Positions 45,881-54,603 of a DNA stretch of 64,000 nucleotides are shown here, in pieces (the first letter of the stretch is position 1; each line of letters starts with the position of its first letter). This DNA comes from Muribaculaceae bacterium (GTDB taxonomy: Bacteria > Bacteroidota > Bacteroidia > Bacteroidales > Muribaculaceae). The notes below the pieces were generated by a model that saw only the letters and a list, made by a program, of their open reading frames with translations, was not told the origin of the DNA and did not search any database. Where the stretch lies: assembly GCA_017557625.1 (NCBI GenBank), contig JAFYYG010000050.1, positions 1 through 64,000 of the forward strand, given 5' to 3'. The position numbers and the translations under genes are program-made.

Positions 45881-47110
45881 ATGGAAACTAAAAAAGCAAA
45901 TTTTATCCCAGTTTCAAATGAAATTGGTAAGAGTAAGAGATTGAGTGGATTAGCAATAGGTCTTGGCGTGGCCGGCGCAACAGGAGTTGGCGCTACTGCT
46001 GGTGTTGTGTTAAACAATATGTTAGGGAAGAAGCACTATGACCTTGACGACGATGACGACGACACCGATGCTGAGAATAATGAAGACCTTAACGATGAGA
46101 ACACACGTGAAAAGTCAAACACTCGTCATGATGATGACAATCACAATCATCCTCACGAGCCTAGACACACTCACGTTAGAGAACCTGAAGATATCAGCGA
46201 CGACACCACCGATATCCCCACTGATGACATAATTGGACAGCCCGAAGATGTGCCTGAGGTTCCCGAATTGGTGCCCCTAGGCTGGTATTCCGAGATTGAT
46301 GAGGATGGCAATGAAGTTTATTTCTTCCTCATTGGCGATGAGGAATCGGGTGGCGCTATGATTGCATTGGCCGAGAGCATTCCTGGTTCTGGAATTTATG
46401 ACACTGTCATCGACTTGACTACCGAACCTTTCACTGTGGAGCACATCGATGAGTTTTATACCCGTGAGGAACTGGAGACTGTAATTCCCAATCCAGAACG
46501 TGAGTATGAAACCGAGGACGACATCAATTATGATGACATTGTTGATGACGATGGCGACGACGATGATAACGATGATGATGTTGATGGCGACGATGATTTG
46601 ATTGACAATGGTGATGTGATTGACAACGAAAATGATGACGTAATTGTTGACGACGATGTAATCATTGACGGCGACGATGTAATCATTGACGGCGACGATG
46701 TAATCATTGACGGCGACGATGTGATTATTGACGATGACGATGTGGTTATTGACGATGACGATGTGATCATTGACGATGACGATGTGATCATTGATGACGA
46801 TGATGTGATTATTGACGACGACGATGTAATCATTGATGACGATGAAGAAATCGTTAACGAAGACGATGTGATCGTTAATGAAGACGATGTGATCGTTAAT
46901 GAAGACGATGTGATCGTTAATGAAGACGATGTGATTATTAACGAAGACGAGATAGTTATTGATGGAGACAATATCAATGTTGATGAAGAAGTCTATGGCG
47001 GTCCTGTAGAAGGGCTTGATCCTGAAATCGAGGATCCTTATATCGAAGAGGATCTCTACCCCGACGAGGATGTGCTTAATGAGCCAATGGACGATGACAT
47101 TGTTATGTAA
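45881..47110 (+). CDS. Acidic glycine-zipper protein (2) with heptad DDVIIDx repeats
   Basis: 409 aa: METKK start; Gly/Ala/Val zipper (22-47); KKHYDLDDDDD (50-60); acidic/His linker; a folded-looking block (133-200, LGWYSEIDEDGNEV ... PGSGIYD ... FYTREELE) shared with the 48718 product; then about 17 seven-residue repeats of the type DDVIIDG/DDVIIDD/DDVIVNE (about 244-366); and a tail ending MDDDIVM. The zipper may insert in a membrane or self-assemble; the repeats could bind divalent cations such as Ca. Both ideas are inference. No characterised relative is known to me. Confidence 0.75.
   Translation: METKKANFIPVSNEIGKSKRLSGLAIGLGVAGATGVGATAGVVLNNMLGKKHYDLDDDDDDTDAENNEDLNDENTREKSNTRHDDDNHNHPHEPRHTHVREPEDISDDTTDIPTDDIIGQPEDVPEVPELVPLGWYSEIDEDGNEVYFFLIGDEESGGAMIALAESIPGSGIYDTVIDLTTEPFTVEHIDEFYTREELETVIPNPEREYETEDDINYDDIVDDDGDDDDNDDDVDGDDDLIDNGDVIDNENDDVIVDDDVIIDGDDVIIDGDDVIIDGDDVIIDDDDVVIDDDDVIIDDDDVIIDDDDVIIDDDDVIIDDDEEIVNEDDVIVNEDDVIVNEDDVIVNEDDVIINEDEIVIDGDNINVDEEVYGGPVEGLDPEIEDPYIEEDLYPDEDVLNEPMDDDIVM
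46613..46980 (+). repeat. 21-bp coding repeat (heptad DDVIIDx)
   Basis: Units such as GACGATGTAATCATTGACGG and GAAGATGTGATCGTTAATGA-like versions run in frame with period 21. Adjacent units are most alike, so local duplication is recent. The length is likely to vary between strains by slippage. An open frame on the opposite strand through the same bases is only a mirror of the repeat. Confidence 0.85.
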
Positions 47111-47120
47111 AAGCAACGAC

Positions 47121-47183
47121 GGGTGTTCTATGAATTGCATTGGCCTTGCTCATGATGCGGTAGATGCGATTTGTGGAACACCC
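47121..47183 (+). terminator. Hairpin after acidic protein (2)
   Basis: GGGTGTTC (47121-47128) and GAACACCC (47176-47183) pair across a loop with internal dyads. There is no strong T run, so termination may be partial and the zinc-ribbon gene may be read through. Confidence 0.45.
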
Positions 47184-47227
47184 TAATTGATATTGTGGTT
47201 TTATTAATTCCAAAAAAGATAATAAAA

Positions 47228-47620
47228 ATGAACAGAAGTAATGTTAAAGTTCTAAAGAGACAGTGTGACTCTTGTGAGAAGACTTTTAAAGTGAAAGTGG
47301 TGATGCCTGGACGCTATAGGGTGCGTTGCCCGCACTGCAATAACATGGTGAGGTTTGTGGTTACTAAAGAAGAGGCTCCCGCCAAGACCGTGATTGCTCC
47401 TCGCCTTATTGTGCCTGAACTGGGACATGCCGAGAAAGTGAAAGACAAGTTCTATGTTATCAAGAAGCGCGGCATTGTTGGACACCCCTATAGGGCCATA
47501 TGCCCCGATTGCCACACCTCAATGTCGATTATCCCTGCCGAAGCTCGCAAGGTTCTGAGGACAAAATGTGAGAAATGCGGCACCACCATTGCCTATAAAG
47601 CTGTGGAGCCCAAGGGATAA
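47228..47620 (+). CDS. Double zinc-ribbon protein
   Basis: 130 aa with two zinc ribbons: Cys13/16 with Cys34/37 (CDSC, CPHC) and Cys92/95 with Cys114/117 (CPDC, CEKC). Both align with the two ribbons at the N-terminus of the FHA protein at 50119-51318 (PGRYxxxCPxC; CPxCHxxxxIxP), so this gene is that protein without its FHA domain. The frame is open from 47171, but the ATG at 47228 has the same preceding context (GATAATAAA) as that of the paralogue. Function unknown. Confidence 0.8.
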   Translation: MNRSNVKVLKRQCDSCEKTFKVKVVMPGRYRVRCPHCNNMVRFVVTKEEAPAKTVIAPRLIVPELGHAEKVKDKFYVIKKRGIVGHPYRAICPDCHTSMSIIPAEARKVLRTKCEKCGTTIAYKAVEPKG

Positions 47621-47758
47621 GATTAACGAGAAGTATCTGTTCAGTGATGTCCTCCTTATCAAACTGAGAATGTTTGGTTGTAATGCGGAGAAAAACAAGA
47701 TAGCTGAATAGTTATAACGAAAAAACAATAAGTTATTAACATTTAAATCTTTGTAGAT

Positions 47759-48541
47759 ATGAAAAGAATATCAGCGATACTATTTATGGCGTTTGCCATT
47801 TTTGTGATGTGTGGCAATGCCGCCGCCAAGAACTATTGCTTCTGTGTGGGGTTGTCGAAGTGTAACTCACCTAACCTGGCGGATATCTCCTCGGCACAGT
47901 ATGATGCCATTGATTTCAAGAAGGCGCTATCCAAGCAGGGCTATAAAGGTAGTGTGATTGTTAACCAATATGCTACCCGCGAAAATATACTCAAGCGCGT
48001 AAAAAACGTGGTGAAAGCTGCTAAGAATCCCGATGACAAGATTGTCCTCTTCTTCGCAACTCACGGAGATCCCGATGGTTTTCTTTACACCTACGGCGGT
48101 GGAGGTGTTTATTACAGGGAGATTATTGACATCCTTGCCCAGAGCAGGACTAAGCACGTCTATGTCTTTGTGATGGCATGCTTCTCGGGCACTACTGCCA
48201 GCAAGGGCTTGGATTCGGATCCTAACTGGAGTGACAACGCTATCAAGCGAGGCATCACCTTCGTCGTGTCGTGCCGGCCTAACGAGACTTCCAAGAGCAT
48301 CAATAACTCTAACAAAAACATTACCCCTACCCGCCACTCAGTGTTTGGCAACGCACTTATTAAAGGTTTCCGCGGACAGTCCGACCGCAATGGCGACCGC
48401 AAGATCACCATCATGGAGCTCTTTAAGTATATTTACAATGAGGTTACTACGCGCATGGACTTTGACGATCCCGATATGGCTCAGCATCCACAGCTCATAG
48501 GTCCCTCAAGTGAGCATGACACCATTGTCGCCAAGTGGTGA
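47759..48541 (+). CDS. Exported caspase-like protease (peptidase C14)
   Basis: A signal peptide (MKRISAILFMAFAIFVMCGN then AAA) indicates export. The caspase-fold p20-like core has the catalytic His102 in FFATHGDPDG and Cys141 in VFVMACFSG, each after a hydrophobic strand as in metacaspases/caspases. QYDAIDFKKALSKQGY near 47-62 matches the usual N-terminal helix. No extra domain follows; an Asp-rich DRNGDRKIT loop lies near 213-221. Substrate preference cannot be read from the sequence; bacterial relatives often cut after basic residues. It lies between two acidic-protein/zinc-ribbon gene pairs. Confidence 0.88.
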   Translation: MKRISAILFMAFAIFVMCGNAAAKNYCFCVGLSKCNSPNLADISSAQYDAIDFKKALSKQGYKGSVIVNQYATRENILKRVKNVVKAAKNPDDKIVLFFATHGDPDGFLYTYGGGGVYYREIIDILAQSRTKHVYVFVMACFSGTTASKGLDSDPNWSDNAIKRGITFVVSCRPNETSKSINNSNKNITPTRHSVFGNALIKGFRGQSDRNGDRKITIMELFKYIYNEVTTRMDFDDPDMAQHPQLIGPSSEHDTIVAKW

Positions 48542-48648
48542 TGGGCACTAGAAGCATTTTTGTAATCAATTCCCGATAGTTGGTCACAAAAAGCCCATAT
48601 TTCATCCAAAAAGGTCAAAATTATTTGATTTCGGGATGAACGTCATAT

Positions 48649-48656
48649 TATTTTTG
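48649..48656 (+). promoter_or_regulatory. -7 box of the acidic protein (3) gene
   Basis: TATTTTTG, with the leader again holding ATTAACC and a hairpin (TGCCCAC / GTGTGGCA) before an AT-rich stretch and ATGGAAAC. Confidence 0.5.
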
Positions 48657-48717
48657 TCATGAAATTATTAACCCTGCCCACCTTAGTTGTGTGGCAATAA
48701 ACAATAAAATCAAAATT

Positions 48718-49995
48718 ATGGAAACTACAAAAAGAAACGTTACCCCAGCGATTCCGGGTATGAATCAGGGCGATGAGGAAAAAGGTAAGGTATCTAAAGG
48801 TGCTGCAATAGGTACTGCTGTTGGAGTGGGCGTGGCTGCCGCCGCTGGTGGCACTGCTGCTGGTGCCACTGTAATCAGCGATGCGCTTAACAAGAAGCAC
48901 TACGACTTGGATGACGATGATGATGAAGAATTGAACGATGATACCCAAGGAGACGATAACGAAGACGATGGTTACTATGATGACGACAAAGACCTCGATA
49001 GAGACGACAAAATGCCTCCCGAGAGGCGTGGCCGTGAGCAAAGAGATGACGTAAATCGTCGCGAAACCGAGAACCGTCGCAACGATGAAGAGCGTAATGT
49101 TCCCCCCAGGAACAATAACAACGATAATAATGATGGCAACGACATCGATGATAGAACCGACACTATCATAGAGAATGACCAGATTGATGTTGATGTCAAG
49201 GAAGATGAGTGGTCTCCTGTGGGGTGGCGCACTATCGCCGACCAAGATGGCAACGAGGTGACAGGAATGCTCTTCGAGGATGGCAACGGCGGCTATGTGC
49301 TTATCACCGAGGGTGAGCCAGGCTCAGGTATTTATGACTTGGCAATGAACCCCGATACTGGTGAGTCACTGCCTATTAACGAGCAGTTTGCTTACACACG
49401 CGGCGACCTAGAGGCAATGGTAGATACCGAGGGTGGATACATCGCTCCTGGAGCTGAGGACAGAATGTTTGCCGAGAATGACGACATCAACCAAGACATC
49501 ATCGTTACTGACGATGGCGAACTCGTTGCACAGAGTGACCGCAATGGTGGTGATGATGTGTACAGCGCTAATAATGAGGGTATTATCTATGAAGATGACC
49601 TTATTGATGGTCCAGTCGATGAGGATATAATCATCACAGATGACCAGATTGCTATGACCGACGATGAAATCATCATGGAAGACCAGACCGACATTATCAT
49701 CGAAGATGATCAGATTGCTATGACCGATGATGACATAATCATGGATGACGATAGCGACATAATTGTCGACGATGAGCAGCTTGCTATGGTTGACGAGGAG
49801 GTGATTGTCAATGACGAAGAGCTTGAACCCTATCTTGGCGACGATGATGTTGCTGAGGTTAATGAGGAGCCAGTAGAGTTTGTTGACGACAGCCAGGAGA
49901 TGGTTGCCGAGAACTCAGCCTACGTTCCTGATGAGGCCTATGATGACCCGATGGATGCCGATATCTATGACGACCCTGGCGTTGACATGGTGTGA
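48718..49995 (+). CDS. Acidic glycine-zipper protein (3)
   Basis: 425 aa: METTK start, zipper (28-52), KKHYDLDDDDD (59-69), a charged Asn/Arg/Asp linker, a block (165-235: WSPVGWRTIADQDGNEV ... PGSGIYD ... YTRGDLEAM) homologous to that of the 45881 product, then acidic repeats with recurring DDxIIxDDQIAMTDDEIIM elements, and a tail ending DPGVDMV. Its repeats are longer and less regular than the heptads of its relative. The ATG at 48718 is preferred over an in-frame upstream codon at 48691 because of the shared METxK start and leader. Function unknown. Confidence 0.75.
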   Translation: METTKRNVTPAIPGMNQGDEEKGKVSKGAAIGTAVGVGVAAAAGGTAAGATVISDALNKKHYDLDDDDDEELNDDTQGDDNEDDGYYDDDKDLDRDDKMPPERRGREQRDDVNRRETENRRNDEERNVPPRNNNNDNNDGNDIDDRTDTIIENDQIDVDVKEDEWSPVGWRTIADQDGNEVTGMLFEDGNGGYVLITEGEPGSGIYDLAMNPDTGESLPINEQFAYTRGDLEAMVDTEGGYIAPGAEDRMFAENDDINQDIIVTDDGELVAQSDRNGGDDVYSANNEGIIYEDDLIDGPVDEDIIITDDQIAMTDDEIIMEDQTDIIIEDDQIAMTDDDIIMDDDSDIIVDDEQLAMVDEEVIVNDEELEPYLGDDDVAEVNEEPVEFVDDSQEMVAENSAYVPDEAYDDPMDADIYDDPGVDMV

Positions 49996-50011
49996 ATGTT
50001 TAACTAAACAG

Positions 50012-50058
50012 GTGGGTTCTATGAGCACAGAATCTTTTGTAGAACCCGCCCTTTTCTC
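50012..50058 (+). terminator. Terminator after acidic protein (3)
   Basis: GTGGGTTCT (50012-50020) and AGAACCCGC (50041-50049) form a 9-bp stem with one G-U type pair, followed by CCTTTTCTC. Confidence 0.65.
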
Positions 50059-50118
50059 AATATTGTGATAATGAAAGTTCGCTTAGGCGAATATGTCACA
50101 TGATAAATGATAATAAAG

Positions 50119-51318
50119 ATGGATCAAGAAAGCATGAATAATTCTGCACCGCCAAAACTGAAGACCGTGGTTTGTGAACACTGTGGCAAGAATTTGACCG
50201 TTAGTGTGCCGTCAAAGCCTGGAAGATACAAAATAACCTGCCCGCAATGCTCAAACAAGGTGCCGTTTGAGGTGCAAGGCGAGCGCAAAGTGCTGAAGTC
50301 CGACATCCTTGACAATAGAGTGATTTCACATAGCAAGCCTAAAGGACTTAAACCTGCCATGCCTCCCATTGATGCCGCTAAACAGCCAAAAGGTAACGCT
50401 ATCACGCCTCCCACTCCTGGCAATATTAAAAACGATAAGGTCAACATACCAGTGTTGGGCACTCCCGTGATGACTCCTGGCAAGAACTATTACCAGATAA
50501 TGAATCTTGCGCAGGCAAACAAACAATACCGTTTTGAATGTCCTGGGTGTCATAAGGATATCGTGATTATGCCTCGTTTTGCCAATAAGCTAATGAAAGT
50601 TAAATGCTCGGTATGCGGTACCGAGGTGCTATATAGGTCGGCCGTTGATGCATCGGTGGCAAAGGTGGGGTCGCAGCAACTCCCACCAGAGGTGAATAAC
50701 AAACCGGTACAACAGTCGGCATCACAGCCCGATGATTCAGGGCCGCACACTGTCTTTCTTAATTCTGGTGGAATGGGTGGCTATAGCAAATCAGGCAAAG
50801 GTGGCAACGCTGGTTACATAGGTGGATATCCAGGACAATATCCGGCAGGTTCTCTTGCTCATCCTCCCGTTTCAGCTGTTGGTGGTCCTCAAAGTATGGT
50901 TAAGGTTCCTCTGCCAGGTCCCACTCCTTCTGGTAATGGTATAGTGGTAACCCACACCGAACCCAAGGGCATGCTCTGCTGGAAGACTGGAACTGTGGTG
51001 CGCCGCACCAAGACTTATCGTCTCCTGCGTGGTCGCACCACCGTTGGCCGTTACGACACTGACCCTGAGAAGAGATCCGACGTGATGATACGTGGCGATG
51101 ATGAGATGAGCCGTAGGTCGGTGGAAATCAATGTTGTCCAAAAGCCTGGTGTTCATGATTACATCTATGAGTTTAGGTTGCTTCGCGCCACCAACACAGT
51201 GTATGTCAATGGCCGACCTGTGGACAACGGCTTAACCATACAGCTCAATTATGGCGACACAATACGCATGGGCAAGACGAATATTACTTTTGTTAAAGTT
51301 AACGACGACTGGAAATGA
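50119..51318 (+). CDS. Zinc-ribbon protein with C-terminal FHA domain
   Basis: 399 aa: ribbon one with Cys19/22/41/44, ribbon two with Cys141/144/163/166, a Gly/Pro/Ser-rich linker (about 180-280), and an FHA-like domain (about 295-395) with RTTVGRYD, DDEMSRRSVEIN (MSRRS in place of the more usual SRxH) and NTVYVNGRPV. The N-terminal part is a paralogue of the 47228 product. An ATG at 50107 is also in frame. It overlaps the PP2C gene by four bases, so the two are translationally coupled, which supports a direct functional link between phosphothreonine binding and dephosphorylation. Confidence 0.85.
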   Translation: MDQESMNNSAPPKLKTVVCEHCGKNLTVSVPSKPGRYKITCPQCSNKVPFEVQGERKVLKSDILDNRVISHSKPKGLKPAMPPIDAAKQPKGNAITPPTPGNIKNDKVNIPVLGTPVMTPGKNYYQIMNLAQANKQYRFECPGCHKDIVIMPRFANKLMKVKCSVCGTEVLYRSAVDASVAKVGSQQLPPEVNNKPVQQSASQPDDSGPHTVFLNSGGMGGYSKSGKGGNAGYIGGYPGQYPAGSLAHPPVSAVGGPQSMVKVPLPGPTPSGNGIVVTHTEPKGMLCWKTGTVVRRTKTYRLLRGRTTVGRYDTDPEKRSDVMIRGDDEMSRRSVEINVVQKPGVHDYIYEFRLLRATNTVYVNGRPVDNGLTIQLNYGDTIRMGKTNITFVKVNDDWK

Positions 51319-52229
51319 AGATAACAACAGCAACAGGATATTCCTTCCATCAGTTGGGTCACAGAGAGAACCAGGAGGACTCGCGATTCCCCGATGTGGA
51401 TGAGTGCCGCATGGGACAGATGTTCTTTATGGTGTGCGACGGAGTGGGAGGCAGCGAGAAAGGTGAACAGGCAAGCGGCATCGTGGCATCACATTTTGGC
51501 AAGAAACTCTCGAAGATGGACCTCAACGAGGAGTTTACCGACGAAAAGATGCTCGAGGTGCTTGACGATGCCTACATCGCACTTGATGATGCCGCCGACG
51601 ACAGCAACCGCGACATGGGCACCACGCTCACAATGCTGTGCTTCCACAAGGGCGGATGTGTGATGGCACACATTGGCGACAGCCGCATTTATCAAATCAG
51701 GCCTCTCAAAGGCATTATTTATCGCAGCGACGACCATTCTCTTGTCAATCAACTAGTGCGTGCTGGACAAATCACTCCCGAGGAGGCCATCAATCATCCG
51801 CAAAGCAATATCATAACGCGCTGTATGGGACCTACCAATCCCGACCAGCGCCGAAGTATGGCAACGGTGTGCTACTCCTCCAACGTTAAGGAGGGCGACT
51901 ACTTTGTGCTTTGTAGCGATGGCGTGCTGGGTTGCATCACCGATGACGAACTGGTTGATCTGCTCGACTCACCGCTCACCGATGAGGAGAAGGTGGCTCA
52001 GTTGGCTGATATTTGCGCCGAGAGTAGTGACAACAACACTGCGTGGGTAGTGCGCATCGAGGATGTGGAGCTAACTCCCGAGGAACAGGAGTACGCACAG
52101 AATGATGTAGAGTTCAGTCCTGGCAGCACCCACCCATGCAGCAACGTGATAATGTCGATTCGCGACCTTGAGTCGGTGACCCGTGGCAAATCCACCTTTA
52201 TGAGCCGTTTCCGCAAACTGTTTTCTTGA
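51315..52229 (+). CDS. PP2C-type Ser/Thr protein phosphatase
   Basis: The metal-binding motifs are all visible: RENQEDS (Asp22), VCDGVGG (Asp42-Gly43), GTTLTML, HIGDSRIY (121-124), SDGVLGCITDDEL and DNNTAWVVR. It is a cytoplasmic phosphatase of the PrpC/Stp type, expected to reverse the kinase at 54604. A 40-residue C-terminal extension is polar. Coupled to the preceding FHA gene by ATGA overlap. Confidence 0.93.
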   Translation: MKITTATGYSFHQLGHRENQEDSRFPDVDECRMGQMFFMVCDGVGGSEKGEQASGIVASHFGKKLSKMDLNEEFTDEKMLEVLDDAYIALDDAADDSNRDMGTTLTMLCFHKGGCVMAHIGDSRIYQIRPLKGIIYRSDDHSLVNQLVRAGQITPEEAINHPQSNIITRCMGPTNPDQRRSMATVCYSSNVKEGDYFVLCSDGVLGCITDDELVDLLDSPLTDEEKVAQLADICAESSDNNTAWVVRIEDVELTPEEQEYAQNDVEFSPGSTHPCSNVIMSIRDLESVTRGKSTFMSRFRKLFS

Positions 52230-52372
52230 TGACACACATTATTATATAGATAAGATTTAAGAGGGCAAGATAACAAGAGACTTGTTTAAGTGTTAGCTGG
52301 TTTTCAGTCTTAATTGCTTTATTGCCCAATTATTATACTACTTTACTGTTATACTACTTTAAAATTTTTGTT

Positions 52373-53962
52373 ATGAGACGATATACTTTATTAATTTTGA
52401 CCTTAGCTCTGGCAGTGACTTTCACTACCGCCAGTGCGCAGAAAAACAACTCTAAGACCAACAAGAAATCTGAGAAGGTGGCCGAGAAGAGTAAGCTTGA
52501 GCAACTGCGTGATCGTGCTGCAAATGGCGATGCCGAGGCGATGCTGATGCTCGGCAAGGCCTATTACGGTGGCACCGACGGTGCTAAGCAGGACTATAAA
52601 ACTGCCGCTAAGTGGTTTGCCGATGCCGCCCAGGCAGAGGTGGAGCCTTACAGTGCAGAGGCTAAAGGGTGGCTAGGGCTGCTCTACTACAACGGAGAGG
52701 GAGTGACACAAGACCTCGAGCGTGCCAAGAAACTCTTTCTCATAGCCACAAAGGGCGGTTTTGAAGGTCTCGTCGAGACGTTTGACGAGATGGCACAAAA
52801 TGGCGATGTCTTTGCTTGCAAATTTATGCAGGAGTGCTATAATAAGGGTGTGGGAGTGAAACGCAATACCAATAAGGCGGCTGAATATCAACAACTTGCT
52901 GCCGATGCTGGCGACAAGGAGAGTTACATGCCCACAGCACTTTACCTTTACAACAACGACAAGCATGGAGAGGCCTTCAAGTATTTTGAGAAGGCTGCTA
53001 AACTCGGTAACATCAAGGCTGCCTATTTCTGTGGACTCATGCTTTATGATGGCGATGTTGACGTGGAGCAAGACAAGGCTAAGGGCTTGAAATACTTGCT
53101 TAGCGCCGCCGAGGAAGGCCATGTGGCGGCAAACCTCAAGCTAGGAGAGAGTTACCTCTATGGCAACGGTCTGAAGATGGACAAGGAAAAAGGCGCCAAG
53201 ATGATCAAGGTCGCAGCCGAGAATGGAAACAACAAGGCGATGTGGATCCTTGCCAACTGCTACCGCCTGGGCGAAGGCACGCCTAAGAACTATGCCCTTG
53301 CGGCGCAGTGGATGGCGCTCGTTGCCTCAGGAAACAGAGCCGATGATTATAAGAGCCTCATTGCCGACCTCAAGTCGAGGAACGATCCGTTCTACAGCTA
53401 TCTCAAAGGCCTTTATGAATATAACATCACTGGCAACTACGACGCTGCCATGGACCTTTTCAAGACCGTGGAGAAGGCTAAGGTGGCCGACGGTGTTACC
53501 ATGCAGGGCGTAGTGTTCACTAACAAAAACTACAAGAAGCGCGACATGAAGAAGGCCGCTAAGATGTTTGACAAAGCGTCGAAAGACAGTCCGCTCGCCT
53601 GCTATTACCTCTCTTACCTTATGGAGAGTGGAGAAGGCGTGAAGAAGGATGAGAAAGGCGCGCTCGAGATGCTCGCCAAGGCTGCCGACGGCGGATGCGC
53701 AGCAGCACAGTGCCGCCTCGCCGACAAGTATATCAGGGGTACGGGAGTTGGCATGGATATTGAGGAAGCTGCCAAGTATTACCTCCTGGCCGAGGCACAG
53801 CATGCCCTCACGCCCGAGGCAGCAAAGCAACTCGCCAAGCTATATGAGAACGGCACCGCCAAGCTCCCCGAGGGCGAAGACCTCCAAAAACACATCGACA
53901 ACCTCAAAAAGACTAAAGAAAATAACTCCCTGATTAAAATGCTCGCTGGCACCAAATTTTGA
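52373..53962 (+). CDS. Sel1-repeat exported protein
   Basis: A signal peptide (MRRYTLLILTLALAVTFTTA-SA) is followed by about ten Sel1-like helical repeats (AEAMLMLGKAYYGGTDGAKQ; GWLGLLYYNGEGVTQDLERA; LKLGESYLYGNGLKMDKEKG and others), a scaffold fold for protein-protein contacts. The frame is open from 52322, but the signal peptide fixes the start at 52373 (529 aa). The last codons and stop lie inside a perfect hairpin. Exported, so it could work with the exported caspase-like protein or the outer part of the kinase. Confidence 0.88.
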   Translation: MRRYTLLILTLALAVTFTTASAQKNNSKTNKKSEKVAEKSKLEQLRDRAANGDAEAMLMLGKAYYGGTDGAKQDYKTAAKWFADAAQAEVEPYSAEAKGWLGLLYYNGEGVTQDLERAKKLFLIATKGGFEGLVETFDEMAQNGDVFACKFMQECYNKGVGVKRNTNKAAEYQQLAADAGDKESYMPTALYLYNNDKHGEAFKYFEKAAKLGNIKAAYFCGLMLYDGDVDVEQDKAKGLKYLLSAAEEGHVAANLKLGESYLYGNGLKMDKEKGAKMIKVAAENGNNKAMWILANCYRLGEGTPKNYALAAQWMALVASGNRADDYKSLIADLKSRNDPFYSYLKGLYEYNITGNYDAAMDLFKTVEKAKVADGVTMQGVVFTNKNYKKRDMKKAAKMFDKASKDSPLACYYLSYLMESGEGVKKDEKGALEMLAKAADGGCAAAQCRLADKYIRGTGVGMDIEEAAKYYLLAEAQHALTPEAAKQLAKLYENGTAKLPEGEDLQKHIDNLKKTKENNSLIKMLAGTKF

Positions 53963-53986
53963 AGTGGAATCCACTTCAAAATTTGG
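53952..53986. terminator. Perfect 16-bp hairpin over the Sel1 stop codon
   Basis: CCAAATTTTGAAGTGG and CCACTTCAAAATTTGG flank a three-base loop, with the TGA stop (53960-53962) in the left arm. No T run follows, so it may be an RNA-stability element or a Rho-assisted end instead of a classic terminator. Confidence 0.6.
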
Positions 53987-54603
53987 AAGATAGAGGAACT
54001 CTGTAGGGACAAGGTCAATGCCTTGTCCTACAGAGAGAATCACTATGCTAGCACGGCTTTGATTTTGAATCTCCTTTCTCGCAAGGTGCCTTGCGAACTG
54101 ATGACGGATTGTTAGGGAACTTGCTGCCTACGGCAGGATGGTGAGCACAATCCGTTGGCAGGTCGTGAGGTCACATCACTAGAACGATTATTCTCGCGCT
54201 TCATTTTTCACTATCATGTTTCTATGCTTCGCGCATTCTTTCTATCTTTCATTCTTTGGCAATCGAAAAAAATGTGCCATTTTGTGAGTGTTGTTTCAGA
54301 AAAATGTCGTAAATTTGTCATTTAAATGCGAGATTGGGCTCTAAACGTAATTTATGGTAGAGAAATTTGAATGAGCGTTGCCCATTGGGACGATATTAGA
54401 AGGCGGCAGCTTCCCCTTCGAGGTAGTGGAATACCTGTGACAGGAGAGGGCTTGGCATCCCTATAAGGTTAAGGCTCTAATATAGATCAATAACATAGGT
54501 TATGACCCCTACAATGGCACTTGGTGCAAGAAATCAGATAACTCTTTCGACCATAAGCAGGTAAATGGAAAAGATCAATAATGTTTTAAATATAAAATAA
54601 ACC
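53963..54603. other. 640-base gap with dyads and the kinase promoter and leader
   Basis: After the hairpin at 53952-53986 come a second stem of about 16 bp with one bulge (53999-54036, CTCTGTAGGGACAAGG paired with CCTTGTCCTACAGAG) and a palindrome TCGCAAGG-TG-CCTTGCGA near 54079-54096. A promoter (TTG at 54291, TAAATTTG at 54310-54317) then gives the kinase gene a leader of about 280 bases. I see no protein gene. The leader is long enough to hold a regulatory structure but I recognise no known riboswitch. Confidence 0.55.
54291..54317 (+). promoter_or_regulatory. Promoter of the Ser/Thr kinase gene
   Basis: TTG at 54291-54293 and TAAATTTG at 54310-54317 fit the consensus. The start codon is 287 bases downstream. 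Confidence 0.5.

Noticed and set aside
46277-47140. 287-codon minus-strand frame over the heptad repeat
   Set aside because: It is the complement of the 21-bp repeat (I-V-N-D-H repeats) and lacks any start or homology signal.
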